Shown piece by piece: positions 1 to 7,239 of a stretch of DNA of 7,239 bases; position 1 is the stretch's first letter, and every line of letters begins with the position of its first letter. The notes under the pieces are model-generated. The model ran no database searches and was not told the origin of the DNA. It saw only the letters and a program-made list of their open reading frames with translations. The stretch comes from Chloroflexota bacterium (lineage in GTDB: Bacteria; Chloroflexota; UBA6077; JACCZL01). The DNA is taken from positions 1-7,239 of the forward strand of contig JACCZL010000673.1 of assembly GCA_013695975.1 (NCBI GenBank), read 5' to 3'. The translations under genes and the position numbers were made by a program.

Positions 1-1846
1 TCAGCAGAGCTCGGGCATCCGGCGAGTCGAGGTTGCCGATCACCGCGATCTCCTTGGGACTGCCGAGATAGAAGTCTAGCCCGCAGAGCAGCCGCCCGAA
101 CGCCGCCGGGTGTTCGGTCGCCACGCCGCCGAGCAGCCGTAGCACACGCTCTGCCGCCGCCCGATAGCGCTCGTCGCCGGTCAGCAGCGCGAGCCGGAGC
201 AGCCCCTCCGCCGCCACCGAGTTACCGGAAGGCGTCGCGTTGTCGAACACGTCCTTCGGGCGACTCACGAGCCGTTCGTGGTCCTTGCCGGTATCGAAGA
301 ACCCGCCCTGCGCCTCGTCTTCGAACTGCTCGAGCAAGACGTCGGCGATCGTGCGGGCCTCAGCCAGCCAGCGGGGATCGAAGGTCGCCTCGTACAGCGA
401 AACCAGCCCATCGGCGTAGCAGGCGTAATCCTCGAGGTACCCATTGAGCTTGGCGCGGCCGTCTTTCCAGGTGCGGAGCAGCTTGCCGTCGGACCGGAGG
501 TTCTGAGTGACGAATTCCGCGTTCGTCACGGCGACCTCGCGGTAGTCGACGCGGTCCAGGGCGACCGCGGCCTCGGCGAAGGCGCGCAGCATGAGCCCGT
601 TCCAGGCCGTCAACACCTTGTCGTCACGAGCGGGTTTGACCCGCCCTTCGCGCGCCGCGAACAGCGCCTGGCGCCCCCGCTCGAGCCGAGACCGCACCTG
701 CTCCGGCGGCAGACCGTGCCTCGCTGCGACAGCTTCGGCGGTGCTCGTCACGCGCAGGATGTTGCGATGCTCGAAGTTTCCGCGCTCGGTGATGTCGAAG
801 TAGTCACAGAACAACGGTGCGTCGTCCGGACCCAGGATCCCGTCGACCTCCGCCCGCGTCCAGACGAAGAACTTACCCTCTTCACCTTCGCTATCGGCGT
901 CCTGGGTAGAGTAAAAGCCCCCGAGAGGATCAGTCATCTCGCGTCGGACGTACTCGAGCGTCTCTTCGACGACTCGACGGTACAGTGGCCGACGGGTGAC
1001 CTGATAGGCCTGGAGGTAAACACGCACCAGCAGGGCGTTGTCGTAGAGCATCTTCTCGAAGTGGGGGACCAGCCACACCGCGTCTACCGAGTAGCGGTGG
1101 AATCCCCCGCCAAGCTGATCGTAGATCCCGCCTTCTGCCATCTTGGTGAGGGTCAGCTCGACCGCCGCGAGCGCCTCCGGGCTGCCGTCGCGGTAGTTTG
1201 CCCTGAGCAGGAATTCGAGCGCCATGGGCTGCGGAAACTTGGGAGCCCCGCCCAGCCCCCCCTCGCGCATGTCGAACTGGGGCACGAGCGCCCGCGCCGC
1301 GCGGTCGAGCAGTGCCGGCTCGAGCTGTTCGGCCACCGCGGGACTGATCCGGTGTTGGAGCATAGCCCGAAGCTGCTCGGCGCTCTTGCCGACGTCGTCG
1401 CGGCGTGTCCGATACGCGTCGGCAATGCCCAGCAGAACCCGCGGAAATCCCGGCATCTGGCCGCGGTCCTCCGGCGGAAAGTAGGTCCCGCCGTAGAACG
1501 GGGCGCCGTCGGGTGTCAGAAAGACCGTCATCGGCCAACCGCCGTGCCCGGTCAGGGCCTGCACCGCCGACATGTAGATCGAGTCGAGGTCAGGCCGCTC
1601 CTCTCGATCCACCTTGATGCACACGAAGTGCTCGTTCATGAGCCGAGCGATGGCCGGGTTTTCGAACGACTCGTGCTCCATCACATGGCACCAGTGGCAA
1701 GCCGAATACCCGATCGATAGGAGCATCGGTCTATCTTCCGCTTGCGCCCGAGTCAGCGCCTCCTCCCCCCACGGGTACCAGTCGACCGGATTGTCAGCAT
1801 GCTGGAGGAGGTACGGACTCGTTTCCTGAGCCAGCCGGTTCGCCAT
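1..1846 (-). CDS. DUF255 / YyaL-type thioredoxin-domain protein (SPATA20 family), C-terminus cut by window edge
   Basis: The reading frame is open from the ATG at 1846-1844 to the left edge, giving 615 codons with no in-frame stop; family members are usually somewhat under 700 residues, so only the last part is missing. The protein starts MANRLAQETSPYLLQHADNP, the usual family opening. A thioredoxin-like domain (about residues 1-165) holds the Cys pair in SACHWCHVM (C50, C53). Further family signatures follow in order: GGLGGAPKFP (196-205), GGIYDQLGGGFHRYSVD (239-255), PHFEKMLYDN (261-270), DADSEGEEGKFFVW (316-329), GNFE (356-359), DDKVLTAWNG (409-418) and NATPSGNSVA (536-545). The later part belongs to the alpha/alpha-barrel, glycosidase-like fold. 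No signal peptide is visible, so it is probably cytoplasmic. The substrate is unknown; a redox or sugar-related role is inference only. A ribosome site GGAAGG (complement of 1854-1859) lies 7 nt before the ATG and supports this start. It is transcribed divergently from the DUF971 gene. Confidence 0.95.
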   Translation of the reverse strand, partial: MANRLAQETSPYLLQHADNPVDWYPWGEEALTRAQAEDRPMLLSIGYSACHWCHVMEHESFENPAIARLMNEHFVCIKVDREERPDLDSIYMSAVQALTGHGGWPMTVFLTPDGAPFYGGTYFPPEDRGQMPGFPRVLLGIADAYRTRRDDVGKSAEQLRAMLQHRISPAVAEQLEPALLDRAARALVPQFDMREGGLGGAPKFPQPMALEFLLRANYRDGSPEALAAVELTLTKMAEGGIYDQLGGGFHRYSVDAVWLVPHFEKMLYDNALLVRVYLQAYQVTRRPLYRRVVEETLEYVRREMTDPLGGFYSTQDADSEGEEGKFFVWTRAEVDGILGPDDAPLFCDYFDITERGNFEHRNILRVTSTAEAVAARHGLPPEQVRSRLERGRQALFAAREGRVKPARDDKVLTAWNGLMLRAFAEAAVALDRVDYREVAVTNAEFVTQNLRSDGKLLRTWKDGRAKLNGYLEDYACYADGLVSLYEATFDPRWLAEARTIADVLLEQFEDEAQGGFFDTGKDHERLVSRPKDVFDNATPSGNSVAAEGLLRLALLTGDERYRAAAERVLRLLGGVATEHPAAFGRLLCGLDFYLGSPKEIAVIGNLDSPDARALL

Positions 1847-1896
1847 GGTCGTGCCTTCCGAGAATCCTTCCGCGTGCCGTACAGGCCGCCATCGAC

Positions 1897-1902
1897 ACTG
1901 TA
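1897..1902 (-). promoter_or_regulatory. Possible -10 box for the DUF255 gene
   Basis: Read on the minus strand this is TACAGT, a TANNNT-type -10 box. It would place the transcript start near 1890 and give a leader of about 44 nt that contains the GGAAGG ribosome site. No good -35 hexamer sits 16-18 nt upstream, so the call is weak. Confidence 0.3.
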
Positions 1903-2004
1903 GCAGACCCTCCGCGCCAGCCTCGTGCGGCGGGCGTCCCCCGCCCCTCACACCCACTGACCAACAGTCGCGCCACTCGGTCCCCACGCGCGCCCGCCAC
2001 ACCG

Positions 2005-2010
2005 TACAAT
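2005..2010 (+). promoter_or_regulatory. -10 box TACAAT of a probable leaderless promoter for the DUF971 gene
   Basis: TACAAT matches the sigma-70-type consensus at five of six positions and ends 6 nt before the GTG at 2017. Transcription would then begin at or next to the start codon. No Shine-Dalgarno sequence lies before the GTG, which fits leaderless translation, a mode common in several high-GC phyla. The -35 region (about 1981-1987) is C-rich and does not resemble TTGACA. Confidence 0.45.
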
Positions 2011-2016
2011 CTACAC

Positions 2017-2391
2017 GTGCTTCGATCACCCTCGCCGACGACACCGGTCCACATCGAGCTGGACCGCGACCACCGATCCTTGCTGGTCCGCTGGCAGGAC
2101 GAGCACGAATCCAGCTTCATCTGGGATTTCCTCCGCGGCCACTGCCCGTGCGCCAACTGCAGCGAAGAGGCCGGGAAACCAGGCCAGCTCAGCGCACTGC
2201 CGATGTTCCGTCCAGGCCAGACCGACATGGTCGACGTCAACCTGACCGGACGCTATGCGCTGACGCCAGTCTGGGGTGATGGGCACGATCTCGGGATCTA
2301 CACCTTCCGCATGCTCCGAGCGATCTGCCCGTGTGCGCCGTGCAGCGAAATGCGCAGCGGCGAGCCCCCGCGCCAACGAGACGATTGGTGA
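2017..2391 (+). CDS. DUF971 (GBBH-like N-terminal domain) protein
   Basis: A 124-residue protein from GTG 2017 to TGA 2389-2391. The domain fills nearly the whole chain, from VHIELD (11-16) through LLVRWQD, FIWDFLRGHCPCANC (about 34-48), VNLTGRYALTPVWGDGH (74-90) and GIYTFRMLRAICPCAPC (93-109). This is the single-domain form of DUF971, the fold that forms the N-terminal part of gamma-butyrobetaine hydroxylase. In bacteria it is also found alone or attached to Mrp/ApbC-type ATPases. Two matching CPCAxC motifs are present (C43/C45/C48 and C104/C106/C109), so binding of zinc or another metal is likely, though unproven. There is no signal peptide or membrane segment. The GTG is chosen because the domain starts about ten residues later and a -10 box lies directly upstream. 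It is divergent from the DUF255 gene and convergent with ftsH, so it is probably a single-gene transcript. Its biological role is not established. Confidence 0.88.
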   Translation: MLRSPSPTTPVHIELDRDHRSLLVRWQDEHESSFIWDFLRGHCPCANCSEEAGKPGQLSALPMFRPGQTDMVDVNLTGRYALTPVWGDGHDLGIYTFRMLRAICPCAPCSEMRSGEPPRQRDDW

Positions 2392-2403
2392 CTGGGAATC
2401 GCT

Positions 2404-2429
2404 TCGCGGGCTCAACCGATAGCCCGCGA
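2404..2429. terminator. Inverted repeat between convergent DUF971 and ftsH genes, candidate bidirectional terminator
   Basis: TCGCGGGCT (2404-2412) and AGCCCGCGA (2421-2429) form a perfect 9-bp stem around an 8-nt loop (CAACCGAT). The repeat sits symmetrically, 12 nt after the DUF971 stop and 12 nt before the last base of the ftsH stop codon on the other strand. Neither side has a T-run, so it is not a textbook intrinsic terminator. It may instead protect 3' ends or work together with Rho. Confidence 0.55.
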
Positions 2430-2441
2430 GCCGCGCTTAGA

Positions 2442-4265
<1,824 letters not shown>

Positions 4266-4498
4266 GGATGGACGCCTTCAGGAGGGAAGGTGGCGAGCCG
4301 TGAGGCCGATGGACCACGGAGCGTCGCACGCCACGTGCCCCTAGGCGCCATCCTGGGGTCCAACGCCACCCGTGCAGGCGCAGCAACGATGGCCCACCAG
4401 TCCGTGGCCACCGCCGAGCTCCGCCTCCGCCGCTTCTCTAACGCTCGCATAGTCGCCCGATGGTGACGCGGCCCAACCCCGTGGACCGCTCCGCGGAT

Positions 4499-4504
4499 AT
4501 CATA
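4499..4504 (-). promoter_or_regulatory. ftsH: Possible -10 box for ftsH
   Basis: On the minus strand the bases read TATGAT, one mismatch from TATAAT. A start near 4492 would give an ftsH leader of about 227 nt. There is no acceptable -35 hexamer at 16-18 nt; the nearest TTGACA-like string (CTGACG) is only 12 nt away. An activator or an alternative sigma factor would be needed. Confidence 0.28.
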
Positions 4505-4521
4505 CACCCCCTCCACCGTCA

Positions 4522-4552
4522 GCGCCCGAGTTCCAACGGCGCCCGAGTTCCA
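4522..4552. repeat. Two perfect 14-bp direct repeats with 17-bp period
   Basis: GCGCCCGAGTTCCA occurs at 4522-4535 and again at 4539-4552, separated by ACG. The second copy ends 17 bp before the TTGACA box at 4570. On the minus strand the unit reads TGGAACTCGGGCGC. The placement suggests a binding site for a transcription factor, but a chance small duplication cannot be excluded. Confidence 0.8.
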
Positions 4553-4569
4553 CGACGCCCGGCCCGACC

Positions 4570-4599
4570 TTGACACAAGTTTCGGGATGGTTGTAGACT
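4570..4599 (+). promoter_or_regulatory. Sigma-70-type promoter of the SH3b-M23 operon
   Basis: A perfect -35 box TTGACA (4570-4575) is followed after 18 nt by TAGACT (4594-4599), a TANNNT-type -10 box. Transcription would start around 4606, which is downstream of the ATG at 4587. If the promoter is real, the SH3b protein must start further in, most plausibly at TTG 4707. Confidence 0.55.
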
Positions 4600-5096
4600 C
4601 CGCGCGACATGCTAAGACCGCGTCACGCTCCCTCGACCGGCTCGACCCCGAATCCGCCTTCGGCGCGGCGTCCGACCGCCGGGCGGCGAATCGGGAGCGG
4701 CGCGGTTTGAGGGCAGCCACTCTGGCGCTGGCCTTCGTCGCCGCGCTCGCGGCGTTCGCCGCGGCTCCAAGCTCCAGCTACGCCGACGACGAGCTGCGAG
4801 CCGGTGACACGGCAGTCGTGACTGAGACGAACAGCAATGGCCTCCGCTTACGGTCGGGACCGGGCGTCAGCTACCGCGTCGTGGCGGTGCTCGACGACGG
4901 CACACGGGTTCAGATCATGACCGGACCAGTTTCCGACGGCGATCACGATTGGTACCAGCTCAGCGCGGATGGCGGCGCCACCGGATGGGCCCGCGAACGC
5001 CATCTCGATGCGTCTGGCACACCAACCTCGGGAGCCCGCGCTGGTGGCAAGCGAGTCTTCGGCGGCGCTCGCTCGGAGCCTCGCTCGCGGGCATGA
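4587..5096 (+). CDS. Secreted SH3b-domain protein
   Basis: The longest frame gives 169 residues. A hydrophobic export segment (about 42-60, ATLALAFVAALAAFAAA) follows the basic stretch NRERRG, with a likely signal-peptidase site after SSSYA at residue 66. The mature part is one bacterial SH3 (SH3b) domain (about 72-141): it has the hallmark GLRLRSGPG (85-93), then DDGTRVQIM and DWYQL, ending GWARERHL. Such domains bind peptidoglycan or place partner enzymes at the cell wall. A basic, Gly/Arg-rich tail of about 28 residues follows. The start is uncertain. ATG 4587 lacks a ribosome site and lies inside the predicted promoter. TTG 4707 (residue 41) has GGGAG 9 nt upstream and begins directly at the export segment. 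G/C bias at third positions from about codon 12 argues for coding before TTG 4707, so both starts remain possible. The stop overlaps the next ATG (ATGA), so it is coupled with the M23 peptidase gene. Confidence 0.82.
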   Translation: MVVDSARHAKTASRSLDRLDPESAFGAASDRRAANRERRGLRAATLALAFVAALAAFAAAPSSSYADDELRAGDTAVVTETNSNGLRLRSGPGVSYRVVAVLDDGTRVQIMTGPVSDGDHDWYQLSADGGATGWARERHLDASGTPTSGARAGGKRVFGGARSEPRSRA

Positions 5097-5980
5097 CCGG
5101 ACCTCAGTACGGAGCGGCGACGCGCTTCGCGCGCCACACCACCGTTACCGTCTTGTCGGCAGTTGCCACGGCGCTCGCTCTGGTCACCCCGCCAGAACGG
5201 GCCACGAGCGAGCACAACCCAGTCGTCGGGAGGGGAATTGAGCCCCCGGCCCTCGCGGTCGTAGGCGGACCGAGCTCACTCGCGCAGTCGGTTGACCTCG
5301 AACGCCGCCCGGGTGAACGAGCCCTCACGGCAGAGCTCAGCACCGAGCCCTGGTTGACCCTTTCGGCCCAAACGCTTGCACCCATACTAGAGCGGTTCCC
5401 GGGCTGGCCGAGTCCACGGGCTTCGCTGCCTCATCCCAGCGACCGCACCGAAGAGCCAACCACCGACGGCGGCGCGGCCTGGCTCGTCGAGGCGGCGATG
5501 GATGATCCGGCGGCAGCGCTCGTATTGGCAGATGCGCTCGAGTCGAATCAGCCTCGAGTCCTCGAGCTTGCGGCCCGACTGCCACCCGACCTGACACGCC
5601 CCTTATTCCAGTTTCGCTGGCCCTTGCAGGGCGAGATCACGACCTACTTTGCCGAGATCGACCCACTCTCGCCACACGGCCACGCCGGGCTCGACATCGC
5701 GAATGTCTGGGGCAGTCCAGTCCGCGCAGTCGAGGAGGGCCGCGTCCGCACCGTCGCCCTCGATAACGCCTACGGCTGGCATATCGTCGTCGACCATGGC
5801 AATGCCTTCACCTCGCTCTATGCCCACCTTTCCGACTACGACGTCGACGAGGGTCAGTGGGTGGCACGAGGCGAGAGGATCGGCTTTGTTGGCAGCACCG
5901 GCTTCAGCACTGGTCCCCACCTCCACCTCGAGCTCCGCCAGAATGGCATACTCCAGGACCCGCTCGCTTACCTGCCCTGA
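5093..5980 (+). CDS. Secreted M23-family (LytM-like) zinc metallopeptidase
   Basis: A 295-residue protein from ATG 5093. The same frame is open back to an ATG at 4949, but 5093 is preferred. It overlaps the SH3b stop as ATGA, and it puts an export signal at the N-terminus (basic RFARH, then VTVLSAVATALALV, about 18-31). The earlier start would bury that signal and overlap the SH3b gene by about 148 nt. The catalytic domain is C-terminal (about 172-295): WPLQGEITTYF, then H197 and D201 in HAGLD, H244 in YAHLS, and H276/H278 in GPHLHLE. H197, D201 and H278 fit the zinc ligands; H244 and H276 fit the catalytic His pair, so the enzyme should be active, most likely cutting peptidoglycan cross-bridges or stems. 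Residues about 35-170 match no domain I recognise; 123-170 look helical and may act as a prodomain or partner-binding region. No good ribosome site precedes the ATG, so translation probably depends on the upstream gene. Confidence 0.92.
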   Translation: MTGPQYGAATRFARHTTVTVLSAVATALALVTPPERATSEHNPVVGRGIEPPALAVVGGPSSLAQSVDLERRPGERALTAELSTEPWLTLSAQTLAPILERFPGWPSPRASLPHPSDRTEEPTTDGGAAWLVEAAMDDPAAALVLADALESNQPRVLELAARLPPDLTRPLFQFRWPLQGEITTYFAEIDPLSPHGHAGLDIANVWGSPVRAVEEGRVRTVALDNAYGWHIVVDHGNAFTSLYAHLSDYDVDEGQWVARGERIGFVGSTGFSTGPHLHLELRQNGILQDPLAYLP

Positions 5981-6078
5981 CCCACCAGCCGAGGGGCGAC
6001 CGGCCTCGCCAGATAGGTCCGCGACCCCCGGCCGCGATGGCGTCGCTCTGGCGCCGTGGGCGCTGCCACAAGGCCGAC

Positions 6079-7239
6079 CTAGACGTCGCTCTTGACCAGC
6101 GTCGCGAGGAACTCCCGATTGCTCCGGGTCTTGCTCAGCCGAGTGAGGACCAGCTCGACACCGTCAGGGGTGCCAATCTGCGCCAGCATGCGTCGGAGCG
6201 TCCAGACCATCCGCAGCGTCGCCTCGTCCAGCAGCAGCTCCTCGCGGCGGGTGCCCGAGCGCACAACGTCGACAGCCGGAAACACCCGCTTCTCAGCAAG
6301 CTTCCGGTCGAGGTGCAGCTCCATGTTGCCGGTCCCCTTGAACTCCTCATAGATGACGTCGTCCATCCGCGATCCAGTGTCCACGAGGCACGTGGCCATG
6401 ATCGTCAGGCTCCCGCCCTCCTCGATCTTGCGGGCGGCCCCGAAGAATCGCTTCGGCGGGTACAGGGCCGCGGGGTCAATCCCCCCAGACAAGGTCCGAC
6501 CACTCGGCGGCACTGCCAGGTTGTACGCGCGCGTGAGCCGCGTAATCGAATCGAGCAAGATCACGACGTCGCGGCCGGCTTCGACCAGCCGCTTGGCACG
6601 CTGGAGCGCCATCTCGGCCACTCGGGTGTGGTCTTCGACCGGCTCGTCAAAGGTCGAGGAAACTACCTCCGCCTGCACCGACCGCTTGAAATCGGTCACT
6701 TCCTCAGGCCGCTCACCGACCAGCAGCGCCATCAGGTGGACCTCTGGATGGTTGGTCGTCACGCCATTGGCAATCTGCTTGAGGATCGTCGTCTTGCCGG
6801 CCTTTGGGGGCGAGACGATGAGCCCGCGCTGGCCCTTGCCGATCGGGGCGATCAGATCGACCAGCCGTTGCGTCAGCGACGCCGAGTCGCATTCCAGCAT
6901 AAGCTGCTCGCGCGGGAAGATCGGTGTCAGCGCATCGAATTGGGCTCGGTTCTTGGCATGCTCCGGCCCTTGTGCGTTCACCGCGTCGATCCGGAGCAGT
7001 CCGAAGTACTTTTCGGAATCCCGCGGCGGCCTGACCCAGCCGCTGACCCAATCACCCGTCCGCAGCCCAAATCGACGTATCTGGGACTGCGAGACGTACA
7101 CATCCCGCTTGCCCGGGAGGAAACGCTCCTGCCGCAGGAAGCCGTAGCCTTCCTCGACGACGTCGAGCACGCCATCTGCGAGGACGCCTTCTTGAGCGTC
7201 GCCGTGAATCTCGGCCAACCCGACGCCCGCCTCGCCGTT
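6079..7239 (-). CDS. rho: Transcription termination factor Rho, N-terminus beyond window
   Basis: The frame is open to the right edge and ends at TAG 6079-6081, giving 386 visible residues. A TTG at 7218 could serve as a start, but Rho of E. coli has about 50 residues before the matching point, so the real start is probably outside. Counting from that TTG as 1: the OB-fold RNA-binding site has GYGFLR (Y25, F27 stack on RNA bases) and DVYVSQSQIRRFGLRTGDWVSG (39-60). The ATPase core has Walker A PPKAGKTT (137-144), Walker B VVILLDSITR (218-227), Q-loop TLSGGIDPAALYPPKRFFGA (242-261), R-loop FKGTGNMELH (293-302) and the arginine-finger segment RSGTRREEL (320-328). The hexameric helicase binds C-rich nascent RNA and removes RNA polymerase at Rho-dependent terminators. 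All core motifs are intact and no long insertion is seen in the visible part. It is convergent with the M23 gene across a 98-bp gap. Confidence 0.97.
   Translation of the reverse strand, partial: NGEAGVGLAEIHGDAQEGVLADGVLDVVEEGYGFLRQERFLPGKRDVYVSQSQIRRFGLRTGDWVSGWVRPPRDSEKYFGLLRIDAVNAQGPEHAKNRAQFDALTPIFPREQLMLECDSASLTQRLVDLIAPIGKGQRGLIVSPPKAGKTTILKQIANGVTTNHPEVHLMALLVGERPEEVTDFKRSVQAEVVSSTFDEPVEDHTRVAEMALQRAKRLVEAGRDVVILLDSITRLTRAYNLAVPPSGRTLSGGIDPAALYPPKRFFGAARKIEEGGSLTIMATCLVDTGSRMDDVIYEEFKGTGNMELHLDRKLAEKRVFPAVDVVRSGTRREELLLDEATLRMVWTLRRMLAQIGTPDGVELVLTRLSKTRSNREFLATLVKSDV

Larger units (their letters stand above)
4266..4586. other. 321-bp divergent control region between ftsH and the SH3b-M23 operon
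   Basis: No convincing gene is seen here. The right end holds a tandem 14-bp repeat (4522-4552) and the -35 box of a plus-strand promoter (4570-4575). A minus-strand -10-like box lies at 4499-4504. Toward ftsH there is a bulged hairpin (CCCC-T-AGG at 4338-4345 pairing with CCTGGGG at 4352-4358, 6-nt loop) that would fall in the ftsH leader. A weaker bulged pairing lies at about 4391-4409. A minus-strand open frame crosses the region, but it is Arg-rich, lacks family resemblance and runs antisense to the SH3b gene, so I do not call it. Confidence 0.6.

Noticed and set aside
930..1538. 202-codon minus-strand frame inside the DUF255 gene
   Set aside because: It is in another frame of the same strand, Arg-rich, with no domain; the DUF255 frame is continuous across it.
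278..1720. 480-codon open frame on the plus strand
   Set aside because: It is antisense to the DUF255 gene, whose minus-strand frame carries all the family motifs. Long antisense frames are expected in DNA with strong third-position G/C bias.
4949..5092. 48-codon N-terminal extension of the M23 gene
   Set aside because: It would overlap the SH3b gene, bury the export signal and ignore the ATGA junction at 5093.
5040..5096. Frameshift joining SH3b and M23 into one protein
   Set aside because: No slippery heptamer is seen, and the M23 protein has its own export signal right after the overlap, so two separate proteins fit better.
5537..5566. Three CTCGAG palindromes within 30 bp
   Set aside because: They lie in coding sequence and use the favoured Leu and Glu codons (CTC, GAG) of this genome; they occur elsewhere too.
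5990..6008. Short inverted repeat CGAGG / CCTCG after the M23 stop as a terminator
   Set aside because: Only 5 bp with a 9-nt loop and no T-run; expected by chance in such G/C-rich DNA.
6353..7147. 264-codon open frame on the plus strand
   Set aside because: Antisense shadow of rho, Ser/Arg-rich without recognisable domain.

Overview
The window is high-GC bacterial chromosome carrying six protein genes, two of them cut by the window edges. No rRNA, tRNA, mobile element, attachment site or CRISPR array is visible. The wording of the Rho and FtsH proteins, the strong G/C bias at third codon positions, and the use of GTG and possibly TTG starts fit a Chloroflexota lineage near Thermomicrobia. 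That placement comes from recalled family resemblance, not from a search.

Layout from left to right: (1) on the minus strand, a DUF255/YyaL-type protein with an N-terminal thioredoxin fold and a C-terminal glycosidase-like alpha-barrel, lacking its last residues at the left edge; (2) a 170-bp divergent promoter region; (3) on the plus strand, a 124-residue DUF971 (GBBH-like N-terminal domain) protein that probably starts leaderless from GTG; (4) a perfect 9-bp inverted repeat between two convergent stop codons; (5) on the minus strand, an FtsH-type membrane AAA+ zinc protease with a very small external loop; (6) a 321-bp divergent control region with a tandem 17-bp-period repeat and a good sigma-70-type promoter; (7) on the plus strand, a two-gene envelope operon joined by an ATGA overlap, encoding a secreted SH3b protein and a secreted M23 peptidase; (8) a short convergent gap; (9) on the minus strand, transcription termination factor Rho, cut at its N-terminus by the right edge.

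The clearest functional unit is the SH3b-M23 pair: a likely wall-binding module and a likely peptidoglycan endopeptidase, made in step by translational coupling. FtsH (membrane protein quality control) and Rho (termination) are housekeeping genes. The DUF255 and DUF971 genes are widespread families whose cellular roles are poorly defined. I see no convincing new multi-gene system. The points most worth checking are regulatory (leaderless start, tandem repeat, promoter overlapping a start codon) and architectural (the reduced FtsH loop, its basic tail, and the paired Cys motifs in DUF971).
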